Source: an uncultured Prevotella sp.
GTDB taxonomy: Bacteria > Bacteroidota > Bacteroidia > Bacteroidales > Bacteroidaceae
Length of the DNA: 38,239 nucleotides
NCBI GenBank assembly: GCA_905234145.1
Contig: CAJOGK010000009.1
Span: 1 to 38,239 of the forward strand
Direction: 5' to 3'
A model generated the notes under the pieces. That model had not been told where the DNA came from and searched no databases. It was given only the letters and a program-made list of their open reading frames with translations. The translations under genes and the position numbers were made by a program. This document shows positions 23,938 through 31,946 of this stretch, piece by piece (positions within the stretch are counted from its first letter, which is position 1; every line of letters begins with the position of its first letter).

Positions 23938-24100
23938 TACATTTGCAGTGTGTTTTTCATGGTATTAGATTATTAAGGTTAATTTGAATCTTATTTATCG
24001 CGAGATAAGTAATATTCGCCCTCCAAAAGCACTACAATAATTTTTGTAATGCATTTGGTTTAAAAAAAGGGAGCCTGAGAAGGTTCCCTTTTTCTTTTTT
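23938..24100 (+). ncRNA. Candidate small RNA between DUF3256 and proS
   Basis: A TAnnTTTG -7 box (TACATTTG, 23938-23945) directs transcription into about 150 nt with no meaningful ORF, ending in the terminator at 24069-24100. Within it TTATC-GCGA-GATAA forms a perfect small hairpin (about 23995-24010), TACAA/TTGTA arms (about 24031-24046) another, with the single-stranded-looking GCCCTCCAAAAGC between them. A -33 TTTG is lacking and the class of RNA is not recognised. The same stretch could simply be the 3' UTR of the upstream operon. Confidence 0.45.
24069..24100. terminator. Terminator between convergent DUF3256 and proS genes
   Basis: GGGAGCC (24069-24075) pairs with GGTTCCC (24082-24088), with one G.T pair and a TGAGAA loop, followed by TTTTTCTTTTTT. 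An A-run precedes the stem, so it could also work for the minus-strand proS transcript. Confidence 0.85.
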
Positions 24101-24115
24101 GTAAGATTGATTTGA

Positions 24116-25594
24116 CTAATAGCTTCTTGCTATAATTACGCGTGCCTTTGATGGCTTGCCACTGACCATATCCACGCCAGGTGTCTGTTCAAATCCAAAA
24201 GGCACACAACGGATAGTGGCCTGAGTATCTTCCTTAATCTGGGCTTCAGTCTCGGCACTACCATCCCAGTGGCAAAGGAAGAAACCTCCATCCTTTACCT
24301 TCTCTTTGAACTCCTCATAGTTATCGCATTCGTAGATATGTGCATCACGATACGACTTTGCCTTCTCAAAGATATTCTTCTGGATATCCTCAAGCAGTTG
24401 CTCTACGTATGCTACGATACCATCGATAGGACGTGTCTCCTTTTCGAGGGTGTCACGACGCATGACCTCAATAGTACCATTCTCTAAGTCGCGAGCACCC
24501 ATTACCAAACGAACGGGAACACCCTTCAACTCGTAATCAGCAAACTTGAAGCCAGGACGCTTGTTATCGGCATCATCATACTTCACGGTAATGCCTGCCT
24601 TACGCAGTTCGTCGATAACTGGAGCCAGACGATCTGAGATATGCTGTAAGTCGTCACCCTTGGAGATTGGTACAATCACTACCTGGATAGGTGCAAGTTT
24701 TGGAGGTAATACAAGACCGTTATCATCAGAGTGGGTCATGATGAGGGCACCAATCAGACGTGTAGAAACACCCCAAGAAGTGGCCCATACATACTCAGGC
24801 TTGTTATCCTTATTAAGATAGGTCACTTCGAATGCCTTTGCAAAGTTCTGTCCCAAGAAGTGAGAAGTACCGCTCTGCAGGGCTTTTCCATCCTGCATCA
24901 TGGCTTCAATAGTATAGGTATCGAGTGCACCAGCAAAACGCTCGGTCTCACTCTTTACACCCTGAATAACGGGTACTGCCATCCACTCTTCAGCGAACTT
25001 GGCGTATACTTTCAGCATCTTCTGTGCTTCCTCTTCTGCCTCCTCACGTGTGGCATGAGCTGTATGACCTTCCTGCCACAAGAACTCAGATGTACGCAGG
25101 AATGGACGTGTACGCATTTCCCAGCGCATCACGTTACACCACTGGTTGCACATCAATGGCAGATCGCGCCATGATTGTATCCAGTTCTTGTAGGTGTTCC
25201 AAATGATGGTTTCTGAAGTAGGACGTATAATCAGCTCTTCTTCCAGTTTTGCTGTAGGATCAACCTCTACGCCACTCTTATCTTCTTTTGCACGAAGACG
25301 ATAGTGAGTTACTACGGCACATTCTTTTGCAAATCCCTCTACGTGTTCAGCCTCACGACTGAGGAACGACTTTGGAATCAGCAAAGGGAAATATGCATTC
25401 TGTGCACCTGTTTCCTTGAACATCTTGTCAAGTTGCTGCTGCATTTTCTCCCAGATAGCATAGCCATAAGGCTTGATAACCATACAACCACGCACGGCAC
25501 TCTGCTCTGCAAGGTCGGCTTTTACCACGAGATCATTGAACCACTGGCTGTAGTTGTCGGCCCTTTTAGTTAATTCTTTTAATTCTTTTGCCAT
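24116..25594 (-). CDS. proS: Prolyl-tRNA synthetase (type 3, archaeal/eukaryote-like)
   Basis: 492 residues from the ATG at 25594 ([19 protein letters not shown]). A frame open further upstream begins before the promoter and is rejected. Class II synthetase signatures: [14 protein letters not shown] (motif 1 region), [23 protein letters not shown], and motif 2 [15 protein letters not shown]. An anticodon-binding domain follows ([30 protein letters not shown]), then the C-terminal zinc-binding-like region ending VIIARSY with a final Tyr, typical of the archaeal/eukaryotic-type ProRS. There is no INS editing domain. It charges tRNA-Pro. It is divergent from the OmpA-like gene with about 130 bp between the start codons. 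Confidence 0.96.
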   Translation of the reverse strand: MAKELKELTKRADNYSQWFNDLVVKADLAEQSAVRGCMVIKPYGYAIWEKMQQQLDKMFKETGAQNAYFPLLIPKSFLSREAEHVEGFAKECAVVTHYRLRAKEDKSGVEVDPTAKLEEELIIRPTSETIIWNTYKNWIQSWRDLPLMCNQWCNVMRWEMRTRPFLRTSEFLWQEGHTAHATREEAEEEAQKMLKVYAKFAEEWMAVPVIQGVKSETERFAGALDTYTIEAMMQDGKALQSGTSHFLGQNFAKAFEVTYLNKDNKPEYVWATSWGVSTRLIGALIMTHSDDNGLVLPPKLAPIQVVIVPISKGDDLQHISDRLAPVIDELRKAGITVKYDDADNKRPGFKFADYELKGVPVRLVMGARDLENGTIEVMRRDTLEKETRPIDGIVAYVEQLLEDIQKNIFEKAKSYRDAHIYECDNYEEFKEKVKDGGFFLCHWDGSAETEAQIKEDTQATIRCVPFGFEQTPGVDMVSGKPSKARVIIARSY

Positions 25595-25623
25595 TTTTAT
25601 AAGGTATTGTTCAAATTTGCGTG

Positions 25624-25631
25624 CAAAATTA
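25624..25631 (-). promoter_or_regulatory. Promoter -7 box (TAATTTTG) of proS
   Basis: On the minus strand TAATTTTG lies 29 nt before the proS ATG. The opposing OmpA promoter is 45 bp away, so the two upstream regions overlap. Confidence 0.65.
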
Positions 25632-25675
25632 CATAAAAAATATGAAACACGTATACATATTATTAAATTAATTGC

Positions 25676-25683
25676 TATCTTTG
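25676..25683 (+). promoter_or_regulatory. Promoter -7 box (TATCTTTG) of the OmpA-like gene
   Basis: TATCTTTG, with a leader of about 40 nt to the ATG at 25724. Confidence 0.7.
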
Positions 25684-25723
25684 CACCCAAATTTGAGGTT
25701 TAACAATTAAAATTTGTTGAAAA

Positions 25724-26425
25724 ATGAAAAGTATGAAATCAGTTGTGGCAGTTTTGTGTGCTGCTATTATTCTTATGGGTTGTAACATGAATAACACTGC
25801 TAAGGGTACTGCAATTGGTGCTGGTAGTGGTGCAGTTCTAGGTGCTATTATCGGTAAGGTGGCTGGTAACACTGCTATTGGTGCAGTCGTTGGTGCAGCT
25901 GTAGGTGCTGGTACTGGTGCTATTATCGGTAAGAAGATGGATAAGGCCAAGAAAGAGGCAGAAGCTATTCAGAATGCTCAGGTTGAGGAAGTAAAAGATA
26001 ATAATGGCCTTGATGCTGTGAAGGTGACATTCGATTCTGGTATTCTTTTCGGTACTGGTCAGTCAACGCTTTCATCTACAGCTAAGACTTCACTGAAGGA
26101 GTTGGCTACCGTTCTGAAGAATAATAGCGATTGCGATGTTGCTATTCAGGGCTATACCGATAATCAGGGTTGGAAGAACTCTACAGCCGAGCAGAGTGCC
26201 CAGAAGAATCAGGCGCTTTCTTTGGATCGTGCATCAGCAGTTTCTTCATACCTTCAGGGTTTGAGCGTTCCTGCCACTCAGATTAAGAGCGTTGATGGTT
26301 TTGGAGAGCAGAATCCTGTAGCTTCTAACGCTACAAAGGAAGGTCAGGCTCAGAATCGTCGTGTTGAGGTTTATATGTATGCCTCACAGAAGATGATTGA
26401 GGAGGCTAATGCTCAGGCTCAGTAA
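25724..26425 (+). CDS. Glycine-zipper OmpA-family lipoprotein
   Basis: 233 residues. The lipobox LMGC puts the lipidated residue at Cys20. Residues about 25-72 form a Gly/Ala-rich glycine-zipper region (GTAIGAGSGAVLGAIIGKVAG repeated in form), likely membrane-associated. A short helical spacer (KKMDKAKKEAEAIQNAQ) precedes the OmpA-like peptidoglycan-binding domain (about 100-225: VTFDSGILFGTGQSTLSS, GYTDNQG, LSLDRASAVSSYL, NRRVEVYMYAS). It anchors the outer membrane to peptidoglycan. It lies 2 nt upstream of mtgA, linking it to cell-wall synthesis. Confidence 0.95.
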   Translation: MKSMKSVVAVLCAAIILMGCNMNNTAKGTAIGAGSGAVLGAIIGKVAGNTAIGAVVGAAVGAGTGAIIGKKMDKAKKEAEAIQNAQVEEVKDNNGLDAVKVTFDSGILFGTGQSTLSSTAKTSLKELATVLKNNSDCDVAIQGYTDNQGWKNSTAEQSAQKNQALSLDRASAVSSYLQGLSVPATQIKSVDGFGEQNPVASNATKEGQAQNRRVEVYMYASQKMIEEANAQAQ

Positions 26426-26427
26426 AA

Positions 26428-27120
26428 GTGAAGCGAATAGGACGTTTCATTAAGAATACATTGAAATGGATAGTGGTAGCATTCTTTGCTTCCACTATTC
26501 TTTCAGTTGTAGCCCTTCGGTTTTTCCCAGTTTATTTCACACCGCTGATGATTATGCGTTGTTACGAGCAGGTGAAAGCGGGAAAGGATCTGAAATTATC
26601 CCATCACTGGGTGCCATTGAATCAGATTTCGCCCAATCTTCCTGTGGCAGTCATGGCTAGTGAAGATGCCAAGTTCCTGAGTCATCACGGTTTTGACTTT
26701 CAAGCCATAGAACATGCTGTAAAGCGAAATAAGCAACACCCGGAAAAACGTAAGCTAGGTGCTTCTACCATTTCACAACAGACGGCTAAGAATGTTTTTC
26801 TTTGGCCAGGCAGATCATGGGTACGCAAAGGTTTTGAAGTGTATTTTACGGTGCTCATCGAATTGGTATGGTCGAAGCAGCGCATCATGGAGGTTTATTT
26901 GAATTCGATAGAAATGGGGGATGGCATCTATGGTGCAGAAGCTGTGGCTGAAGAGCATTTTAATAAAAAGGCCTTAGATCTTTCCAAGCCACAGTGTGCT
27001 CTGATAGCGGCAACACTGCCAAACCCGCGAAAATTCTCAAGTTTACATCCTTCAGGCTATATGCTTAAGCGCCAGTCTCGTATTCTTCGCGAGATGAAGC
27101 ATGTTTCTAAGTTTCCCTAA
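26428..27120 (+). CDS. mtgA: Monofunctional biosynthetic peptidoglycan transglycosylase
   Basis: 230 residues with a GTG start 2 nt after the OmpA-like stop. One N-terminal membrane anchor (about 12-35) is followed by a single GT51 domain: ASEDAKFLSHHGFDFQAI carries the catalytic Glu in the E-D motif, GASTISQQTAKNVFLWPGRSW, and the KQRIMEVYLNSIEMGDGIYGAEAVAEEHF block. No transpeptidase domain is present, so it polymerises lipid II glycan strands only. Its 3' end overlaps the convergent SpoU-type methylase gene by 14 bp. Confidence 0.95.
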   Translation: MKRIGRFIKNTLKWIVVAFFASTILSVVALRFFPVYFTPLMIMRCYEQVKAGKDLKLSHHWVPLNQISPNLPVAVMASEDAKFLSHHGFDFQAIEHAVKRNKQHPEKRKLGASTISQQTAKNVFLWPGRSWVRKGFEVYFTVLIELVWSKQRIMEVYLNSIEMGDGIYGAEAVAEEHFNKKALDLSKPQCALIAATLPNPRKFSSLHPSGYMLKRQSRILREMKHVSKFP

Positions 27121-27901
27121 GTTCCCAGAAAGCAACAGCGGCCGCTGCTGCTACGTTAAGTGAGTCTACATCGTGTTGCATAGGAATGCGCACGGTAAAG
27201 TCAGCTTTGTCAATTGTTTCTTGTGGTAATCCTTCGCCTTCTGTTCCCATAATCACAGCCAAGCGATCTTGAGCTTTTAAGATAGGGTTATCCAGTGAGA
27301 TGGAATTGTCAGAGAGTGCCATAGCTGCAGTCTTGAAACCTAGTTTGCTAAGCGATGCATAATCATCAAGCCATGTCCAAGGAACGAGAAACACAGTTCC
27401 CATAGAGACTCTGATTGATCGACGATTCAGCGGGTCGCACGAACTGCGTGTCAATAACACGGCATCGATGCCAAGTGCTGCTGCAGAGCGGAATATGGCA
27501 CCTATATTGGTCGTATCACATACAGCATCGATGACACAAACACGATGAGCATCCTCTAAAATATCAATGATGCTTGGTTCTGGCTTACGTTTCATGGCGC
27601 ACAGTACACCTCGAGTAAGGGTATAGCCAGTTAATTGTGCCAGTAATTCGCGCGAGCCTGTATAAACAGGCATACTGGGACAAGCCTCGATGATAGCTGC
27701 AGCATCACCATCAATATGTTTTTGTTCACAGAGCAAGGCTGTGGGTTCATAGCCCGCCTTAAGTGCCACGTGAATAACCTTTGGACTTTCTGCAATGAAG
27801 ATGCCCTGTTCAGCATTCAGACGATTACGAAGTTGGGCCTCGGTCATCGAACTGAACATTGCGATGCGTTCATCCTGTAATGAGGTAATCTCTTGAATCA
27901 T
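27107..27901 (-). CDS. TrmH/SpoU family RNA 2'-O-methyltransferase
   Basis: 264 residues. The N-terminal substrate-binding part (KSPKVIHVALKAGYEPTALL-like, about 38-58) is followed by a SPOUT knot domain: VIDAVCDTTNIGAIFRSAAALGIDAVLL (motif 1), SMGTVFLVPW, and the C-terminal IMGTEGEGLPQETIDKADFTVRIPM...DSLNVAAAAAVAFWEL (motifs 2 and 3). It transfers a methyl group from SAM to a ribose 2'-OH of tRNA or rRNA; the target nucleotide cannot be told. Its start overlaps the stop of the M64 peptidase gene as ATGA (27901-27898). Confidence 0.93.
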   Translation of the reverse strand: MIQEITSLQDERIAMFSSMTEAQLRNRLNAEQGIFIAESPKVIHVALKAGYEPTALLCEQKHIDGDAAAIIEACPSMPVYTGSRELLAQLTGYTLTRGVLCAMKRKPEPSIIDILEDAHRVCVIDAVCDTTNIGAIFRSAAALGIDAVLLTRSSCDPLNRRSIRVSMGTVFLVPWTWLDDYASLSKLGFKTAAMALSDNSISLDNPILKAQDRLAVIMGTEGEGLPQETIDKADFTVRIPMQHDVDSLNVAAAAAVAFWELRET

Positions 27902-29133
27902 TTTGTATAGAAATCAATGAGCCTGGTTAGCGCCAGTTTGCAAATCAGGCAGAATTCCGGTTCCTCATTGGTGCGCATACGACAGTCTTCAAAACCTCGC
28001 CAAACACCATTTGTCAGATAACCGCCACCTTCAAAAAGTCCAGCTTTGCCCTCGTTATACAGGTTTTCCCATTTGGCACTGAAGTTGCATTTGGTTGTAA
28101 TGTTCGGCTCCCAAGGCTCTGTATCTGGAAAGTACATCGGATCGTCATTGCCATAAGCATACTCGTCTCCTAACCCTCCGAAGGAATGGCCGAATTCATG
28201 AACTACTACAGGACGGAAGTTTTTCCCTCGCGTGTAACTGAGGTTATATGAGTTGTAGATGCCACCGCCACCATATTTTTCGGTATTAACAAGGATGATG
28301 ATATGTTCGTAAGGCGTGCCCGACAGTACGTCGTGGAGTTTCTTAAGATGTAGCGTTGTGAGATATCGGTCGCTATAGAAAGTGTCGAAGTGTGAACCAA
28401 GTGCTGTGTTTTTCCAGATGCCGTTTGCAGGCTCGCTCGTACCGCTGTCGACAGAAGGCGAGAGAACGGCTATAATATTGAAGCGGTTGCGAAGTTGCAT
28501 GAAAGGCTCATGTTGAAAAAGTGCTTCTATCGCTGTTTTGCAATCCTCAAGGAAAGTATTCATTTCCTGCTGTTGGTAACCTTCTGCCACATAGGCGATA
28601 TGGATGCAGCGGGTTGTATCCTGTGCTTGCTGAAGTGTTACAAACGGCGTATGAGCTATCTGATCGGTTTTACGGATAAGAATGTCTTGAGGGTCTACCG
28701 TGTGCGTCATACTGCAGACGGTTTTATCGTGATAGTCGTAAAGTTCTACGGTAATGATGACAGGCTGCTTGGGATAAGGAACAAGGAAGACGTTTTCGAA
28801 CGACTTCTGTACTCGTCTTGATTCCTCTGTTGAAAGCCATTCCTGATAGAGAGTTGAGAAGGAATTGCGATAAATGATTTGTTTGTCGCCCGAAGTGGTA
28901 CGTACAATCACTTGTCCATTACCTTTCAATGGAACCTCTGCCAAACGTTCACGTTTCCCATACCATCGAGGCATAGAAACAAGTTCGTCTACGTAAATCT
29001 CGCTATGTGTCTGATTACCAGAAAAGGTATAATCAAGGCGAAGCGTGCGATCTTCAAAATAGTCCTCGAACTTTTGTGCATGCGTACTGATGAAAGTCAG
29101 TAACAGGGCAATGGATACTAAGGTAATTCTCAT
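27898..29133 (-). CDS. M64 family (IgA-peptidase-like) secreted metallopeptidase
   Basis: 411 residues from the ATG at 29133, which overlaps the folK stop as ATGA. A longer frame exists, but this start places a good signal peptide (ISTHAQ|KF) directly at the N-terminus. The catalytic zinc motif is HEFGHSFGGLGDEYAY (HExxHxxGxxD type), preceded by KYGGGGIYNSYNLSY and followed by CRMRTNEEPEFCLICKLAL with cysteines near the end. An N-terminal beta-rich domain (about 20-150) precedes the catalytic one. M64 proteins cleave host IgA in some gut bacteria (Clostridium ramosum), but most Bacteroidales members are of unknown substrate. It is the middle gene of a folK-M64-TrmH operon with 4-nt overlaps at both junctions. 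Confidence 0.92.
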   Translation of the reverse strand: MRITLVSIALLLTFISTHAQKFEDYFEDRTLRLDYTFSGNQTHSEIYVDELVSMPRWYGKRERLAEVPLKGNGQVIVRTTSGDKQIIYRNSFSTLYQEWLSTEESRRVQKSFENVFLVPYPKQPVIITVELYDYHDKTVCSMTHTVDPQDILIRKTDQIAHTPFVTLQQAQDTTRCIHIAYVAEGYQQQEMNTFLEDCKTAIEALFQHEPFMQLRNRFNIIAVLSPSVDSGTSEPANGIWKNTALGSHFDTFYSDRYLTTLHLKKLHDVLSGTPYEHIIILVNTEKYGGGGIYNSYNLSYTRGKNFRPVVVHEFGHSFGGLGDEYAYGNDDPMYFPDTEPWEPNITTKCNFSAKWENLYNEGKAGLFEGGGYLTNGVWRGFEDCRMRTNEEPEFCLICKLALTRLIDFYTK

Positions 29134-29501
29134 ATTTCTTTTATGCATTTTTTTACATAATCTCGTTCCCAATCAGCTTCGTGAAATCTTACTTTGTCAA
29201 ATTCAAGCAAGTCGATGTCTATAGTCACTATTCCAGACTCATCATGCTTTCTTCCAAGCGATTGCTCTATTTTCTTTAAGAAGATATTTAACTGATCTGA
29301 ATCCAAGTTTGTTCTCCCTTTTACGGCTTGATTTAGATACTTCTCCTTGTGATCAGTATTGACAGGCTTAGTCCAATGCTCTTTGGAGTACCTACAATCT
29401 GATAGCAGAAAGCCAATACGCTTTCTGGCTGCTTCCAGATTCTCTTTCGCATCAACATTCGAAGCTAGAGATAGGATGACGACATGTCCTTGCTTATTCA
29501 T
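29130..29501 (-). CDS. folK: HPPK-like 6-hydroxymethyl-7,8-dihydropterin pyrophosphokinase (short form)
   Basis: 123 residues. It starts VVILSLASNVDAKENLEAARKRIGFLL, the HPPK 'LGSN.gd...nL..A' start with Gly-Ser changed to Ala-Ser. It then shows KYLNQAVKGRTNL..DQLNIFLKKIEQSLGRKHDESGIVTIDIDLLEFDKVRFHEADWERDYVKKCI, the 'iE..lGR....g...iDiDil' block. HPPK catalyses the ATP-dependent pyrophosphorylation step of folate synthesis. The protein is about 35 residues shorter than the E. coli enzyme at loops and C-terminus, which I recall as normal for Prevotella. Its promoter (29510-29517) is only 8 nt from the start codon. Confidence 0.8.
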   Translation of the reverse strand: MNKQGHVVILSLASNVDAKENLEAARKRIGFLLSDCRYSKEHWTKPVNTDHKEKYLNQAVKGRTNLDSDQLNIFLKKIEQSLGRKHDESGIVTIDIDLLEFDKVRFHEADWERDYVKKCIKEI

Positions 29502-29509
29502 AACGTTTG

Positions 29510-29517
29510 CAAAGATA
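29510..29517 (-). promoter_or_regulatory. Promoter -7 box (TATCTTTG) of the folK operon
   Basis: TATCTTTG ends 8 nt before the folK ATG, leaving almost no room for a leader. A -33 TTTG is not visible at 19-20 nt. Confidence 0.6.
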
Positions 29518-29577
29518 ATAAAAAAAGATATAGAAATGAAAGAAAATGTGGCTTTTTTGTGAATTTCTGCTAGATTA

Positions 29578-29609
29578 TTTGGTTAATTGAAATAAAAAGT
29601 GTAATTTCG
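29578..29609 (+). promoter_or_regulatory. Promoter of serC
   Basis: TTTG (29578-29581), 20 nt, TAATTTCG (29602-29609), a one-base variant of TAnnTTTG. The leader to the ATG at 29662 is about 50 nt. Confidence 0.65.
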
Positions 29610-29661
29610 CAGCGTTTTTCAGAAACAAGAGTATTTAAAACATTATAAAATAACAATCAAA

Positions 29662-30729
29662 ATGAAGAAGTACAACTTTAACGCAGGTCCTTCAATGCTT
29701 CCACGCGAGGTGATTGAGAAGACCGCTCAACAGTGTCTTGATTTTAATGGTTCAGGTCTTTCTTTGATGGAGATCAGCCATCGTGCAAAGGACTTTCAGC
29801 CTGTAGTAGATGAGGCTGTAGCTCTCGTAAAGGAGCTCCTTGAGATTCCTGAGGGTTACTCCGTGATTTTCCTTGGCGGTGGTGCCAGTCTGGAGTTCTG
29901 CATGATTCCTTACAACTTCCTGATTAAGAAGGCTGCTTACCTGAATACAGGTGTTTGGGCTAAGAAGGCTATGAAGGAAGCTAAGCTTTTCGGTGAGGTA
30001 GTAGAGGTGGCTTCTTCTGCTGATGCCAACTATACCTTCATTCCTAAGGATTGGACAGTTCCCGCTGATGCTGACTATCTGCACATCACAACCAACAATA
30101 CTATTTATGGTACAGAGATTCGTAAGGATCTTGATGTCAACGTTCCTCTGATTGCTGATATGTCATCCGACTTTATGAGCCGTCCTGTTGATGTTAGCAA
30201 GTATGACGCTATCTATGCTGGTGCTCAGAAGAACCTTTCGATGGCTGGTGTAACCATCATTATCGTGAAGGATGAGAAGTTGGGCAAGGCTCCTCGCGAG
30301 ATTCCTACGATGCTCGACTATCGTACACACGTAGACAAGGGTTCCATGTTCAATACTCCTCCAGTAGTGCCCATCTACTGCGCACTCGAGAACCTCCGCT
30401 GGATTAAGAAGCAGGGTGGTGTAGAGGCTATGGACAAACTGGCTCAGCAGCGTGCAGAGATCGTCTATGGTGAGATCGACCGCAACAAGATGTTTGTAGG
30501 TACTGCTAAAGAAGAAGATCGTTCACTGATGAACCTTTGCTTCGTGATGGCTCCTGAGTACAAGGAACTTGAGAAAGACTTCCTCGACTTCGCAGTTTCC
30601 AAGGGTATGGTTGGCGTGAAGGGTCACCGCTCAGTTGGTGGCTTCCGTGCTTCTTGTTACAACGCTCAGACCATCGAGGGCTGCAACGCGCTCGTAGCAT
30701 GCATGAAGGAGTTTGAAGCAAATCATTAA
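29662..30729 (+). CDS. serC: Phosphoserine aminotransferase
   Basis: 355 residues, starting [18 protein letters not shown] as in all SerC. The PLP-binding lysine is K190 in [29 protein letters not shown] binds the cofactor phosphate, and the C-terminal [22 protein letters not shown] has the substrate-binding RxS. It converts 3-phosphohydroxypyruvate and glutamate to phosphoserine (and acts in pyridoxine synthesis). It lies 48 nt upstream of serA, its pathway predecessor enzyme; together they supply serine from glycolysis. Confidence 0.97.
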   Translation: MKKYNFNAGPSMLPREVIEKTAQQCLDFNGSGLSLMEISHRAKDFQPVVDEAVALVKELLEIPEGYSVIFLGGGASLEFCMIPYNFLIKKAAYLNTGVWAKKAMKEAKLFGEVVEVASSADANYTFIPKDWTVPADADYLHITTNNTIYGTEIRKDLDVNVPLIADMSSDFMSRPVDVSKYDAIYAGAQKNLSMAGVTIIIVKDEKLGKAPREIPTMLDYRTHVDKGSMFNTPPVVPIYCALENLRWIKKQGGVEAMDKLAQQRAEIVYGEIDRNKMFVGTAKEEDRSLMNLCFVMAPEYKELEKDFLDFAVSKGMVGVKGHRSVGGFRASCYNAQTIEGCNALVACMKEFEANH

Positions 30730-30772
30730 TGAGAATAAAAGATTTAAAAGAAATTAGAATAATGAGAATAAA
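30727..30772 (+). repeat. 13-nt direct repeat between serC and serA
   Basis: TAATGAGAATAAA occurs at 30727-30739 and again at 30760-30772. The first copy includes the serC stop codon. It looks like a small duplication that extended the intergenic gap. Confidence 0.7.
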
Positions 30773-30777
30773 TTAAA

Positions 30778-31695
30778 ATGAAAGTTTTAGTTGCAACAGA
30801 GAAGCCATTCGCAGCAGCTGCTGTTAATGGTATAAAGGCAGAAATTGAGGCAGCCGGCAATGAGTTGGTACTGCTCGAGAAATATACAGAAAAGGCTCAG
30901 TTCTTAGATGCAGTGAAGGATGCTGATGCACTGATTATCCGTAGCGATAAGGTCGATGCAGAGGTATTGGACGCTGCTAAGCAGTTGAAGATTGTAGTTC
31001 GTGCCGGTGCTGGTTACGACAACATCGATCTGGCTGCTGCTACTGCTCACAACGTAGTAGCCGAGAACACCCCAGGTCAGAACTCTAATGCTGTAGCCGA
31101 GCTGGTATTTGGTCTGCTCGTTATGGCCGTTCGTGGTTTCTATAACGGTAAGAGCGGTTCTGAGCTGCTTGGTAAGAAGTTGGGTATCCTCGCATTCGGA
31201 AATGTGGGTCGTAATGTGGCTCGCATCGCCAAGGGTTTCGGTATGGACGTTTATGCTTACGATGCTTTCTGCCCTGCAGAGGTTATCGAGGCAGCTGGTG
31301 TACACGCAGTAGCTAATCAGGATGCACTCTTCGAGACTTGCGATGTTGTTTCACTCCATATCCCTGCTACACCAGAGACCAAGCAGAGCATCAATGCTGC
31401 TTTGGTAGGTAAGCTGAAGAAGGGTGGTGTTCTCGTCAACACAGCTCGTAAGGAGGTTATTAATGAGCCTGAGCTGATTAAGCTGATGGCTGAGCGTGAG
31501 GACCTGAAGTTCGTTACTGACATTATGCCTGATGCTAACGACGAGTTCGCTAAGTTCGAAGGTCGCTACTTCTCAACTCCTAAGAAGATGGGTGCTCAGA
31601 CAGCCGAGGCCAACATCAATGCTGGTATCGCTGCAGCCAAGCAGATCAATGCTTTCTTCAAGGACGGTGATACCAAGTTCCAGGTGAACAAGTAA
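30778..31695 (+). CDS. serA: D-3-phosphoglycerate dehydrogenase, short Bacteroidetes form
   Basis: 305 residues, without an ACT domain. The NAD-binding Rossmann motif is LGILAFGNVGRNVARIAKGFGMDVYAYD; RAGAGYDNID and the catalytic Arg in VNTARKE (R224) are present. The usual catalytic His of the TPHxGA motif is replaced: the sequence reads STPKKMGAQTAEA with Lys269-Lys270. Lys at this site has been described for a class of short PGDHs (Entamoeba and Bacteroides types), so this is probably a functional variant. It oxidises 3-phosphoglycerate, the first serine biosynthesis step. It is followed by a strong terminator. Confidence 0.94.
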   Translation: MKVLVATEKPFAAAAVNGIKAEIEAAGNELVLLEKYTEKAQFLDAVKDADALIIRSDKVDAEVLDAAKQLKIVVRAGAGYDNIDLAAATAHNVVAENTPGQNSNAVAELVFGLLVMAVRGFYNGKSGSELLGKKLGILAFGNVGRNVARIAKGFGMDVYAYDAFCPAEVIEAAGVHAVANQDALFETCDVVSLHIPATPETKQSINAALVGKLKKGGVLVNTARKEVINEPELIKLMAEREDLKFVTDIMPDANDEFAKFEGRYFSTPKKMGAQTAEANINAGIAAAKQINAFFKDGDTKFQVNK

Positions 31696-31718
31696 AAAAT
31701 AAGCAGTTGAATGAAAAA

Positions 31719-31753
31719 GAAAGCCTCTCAAATTCGAGAGGCTTTCTTTTTAT
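31719..31753. terminator. Bidirectional terminator after serA
   Basis: Perfect 11-bp stem GAAAGCCTCTC (31719-31729) / GAGAGGCTTTC (31736-31746), loop AAATTC, followed by TTTTTAT on plus. An A-run on the other side serves the minus strand, where the fossil reading frame ends. Confidence 0.92.
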
Positions 31754-31833
31754 TTGGCTACGTAAACCTTACCGTTTTGGATATAGAGACCTCTTTGGGG
31801 ATTCGTGATGCGCTGACCGCTGAATTTGTGCTG
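31753..31833 (-). pseudogene. Fossil C-terminus of a secreted protein (gene core deleted)
   Basis: Reading the minus strand, about 23 codons ending at a TAA (31755-31753) give FSGQRITNPQRGLYIQNGKV followed by YVAK. This is the standard end of Prevotella-type secreted proteins (C-terminal sorting-like tail, '..G.R...p.kGlYI.nGKk'). It is not preceded by a gene: a few bases upstream lies the minus-strand promoter 31834-31865. The body of the gene, including its signal peptide, is missing, so this is the remainder of a deletion. Confidence 0.7.
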
Positions 31834-31865
31834 CAAAAATAAGATTTATTCGTGAGCTATACAAA
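31834..31865 (-). promoter_or_regulatory. Orphan minus-strand promoter of the deleted secreted-protein gene
   Basis: On the minus strand TTTG (31865 to 31862), 20 nt, TATTTTTG (31841 to 31834), followed by CAGCAC. The same TATTTTTGCAGCAC sequence precedes the signal-peptide remnant at 37052-37203. It is divergent from the HIT promoter. Confidence 0.7.
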
Positions 31866-31881
31866 TAATCCTTGCAAAGAT

Positions 31882-31912
31882 TTTGAGATTCGGAAGAATT
31901 TGTGTATTTTTG
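31882..31912 (+). promoter_or_regulatory. Promoter of the HIT-family gene
   Basis: TTTG (31882-31885), 19 nt, TATTTTTG (31905-31912). ATG at 31947. Confidence 0.8.
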
Positions 31913-31946
31913 CACCACTAAAATCAAAATCTTAAAATAAACGATT

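Noticed and set aside
25595..25690. Longer proS start
   Set aside because: The extension covers both divergent promoters and has no synthetase-like sequence.
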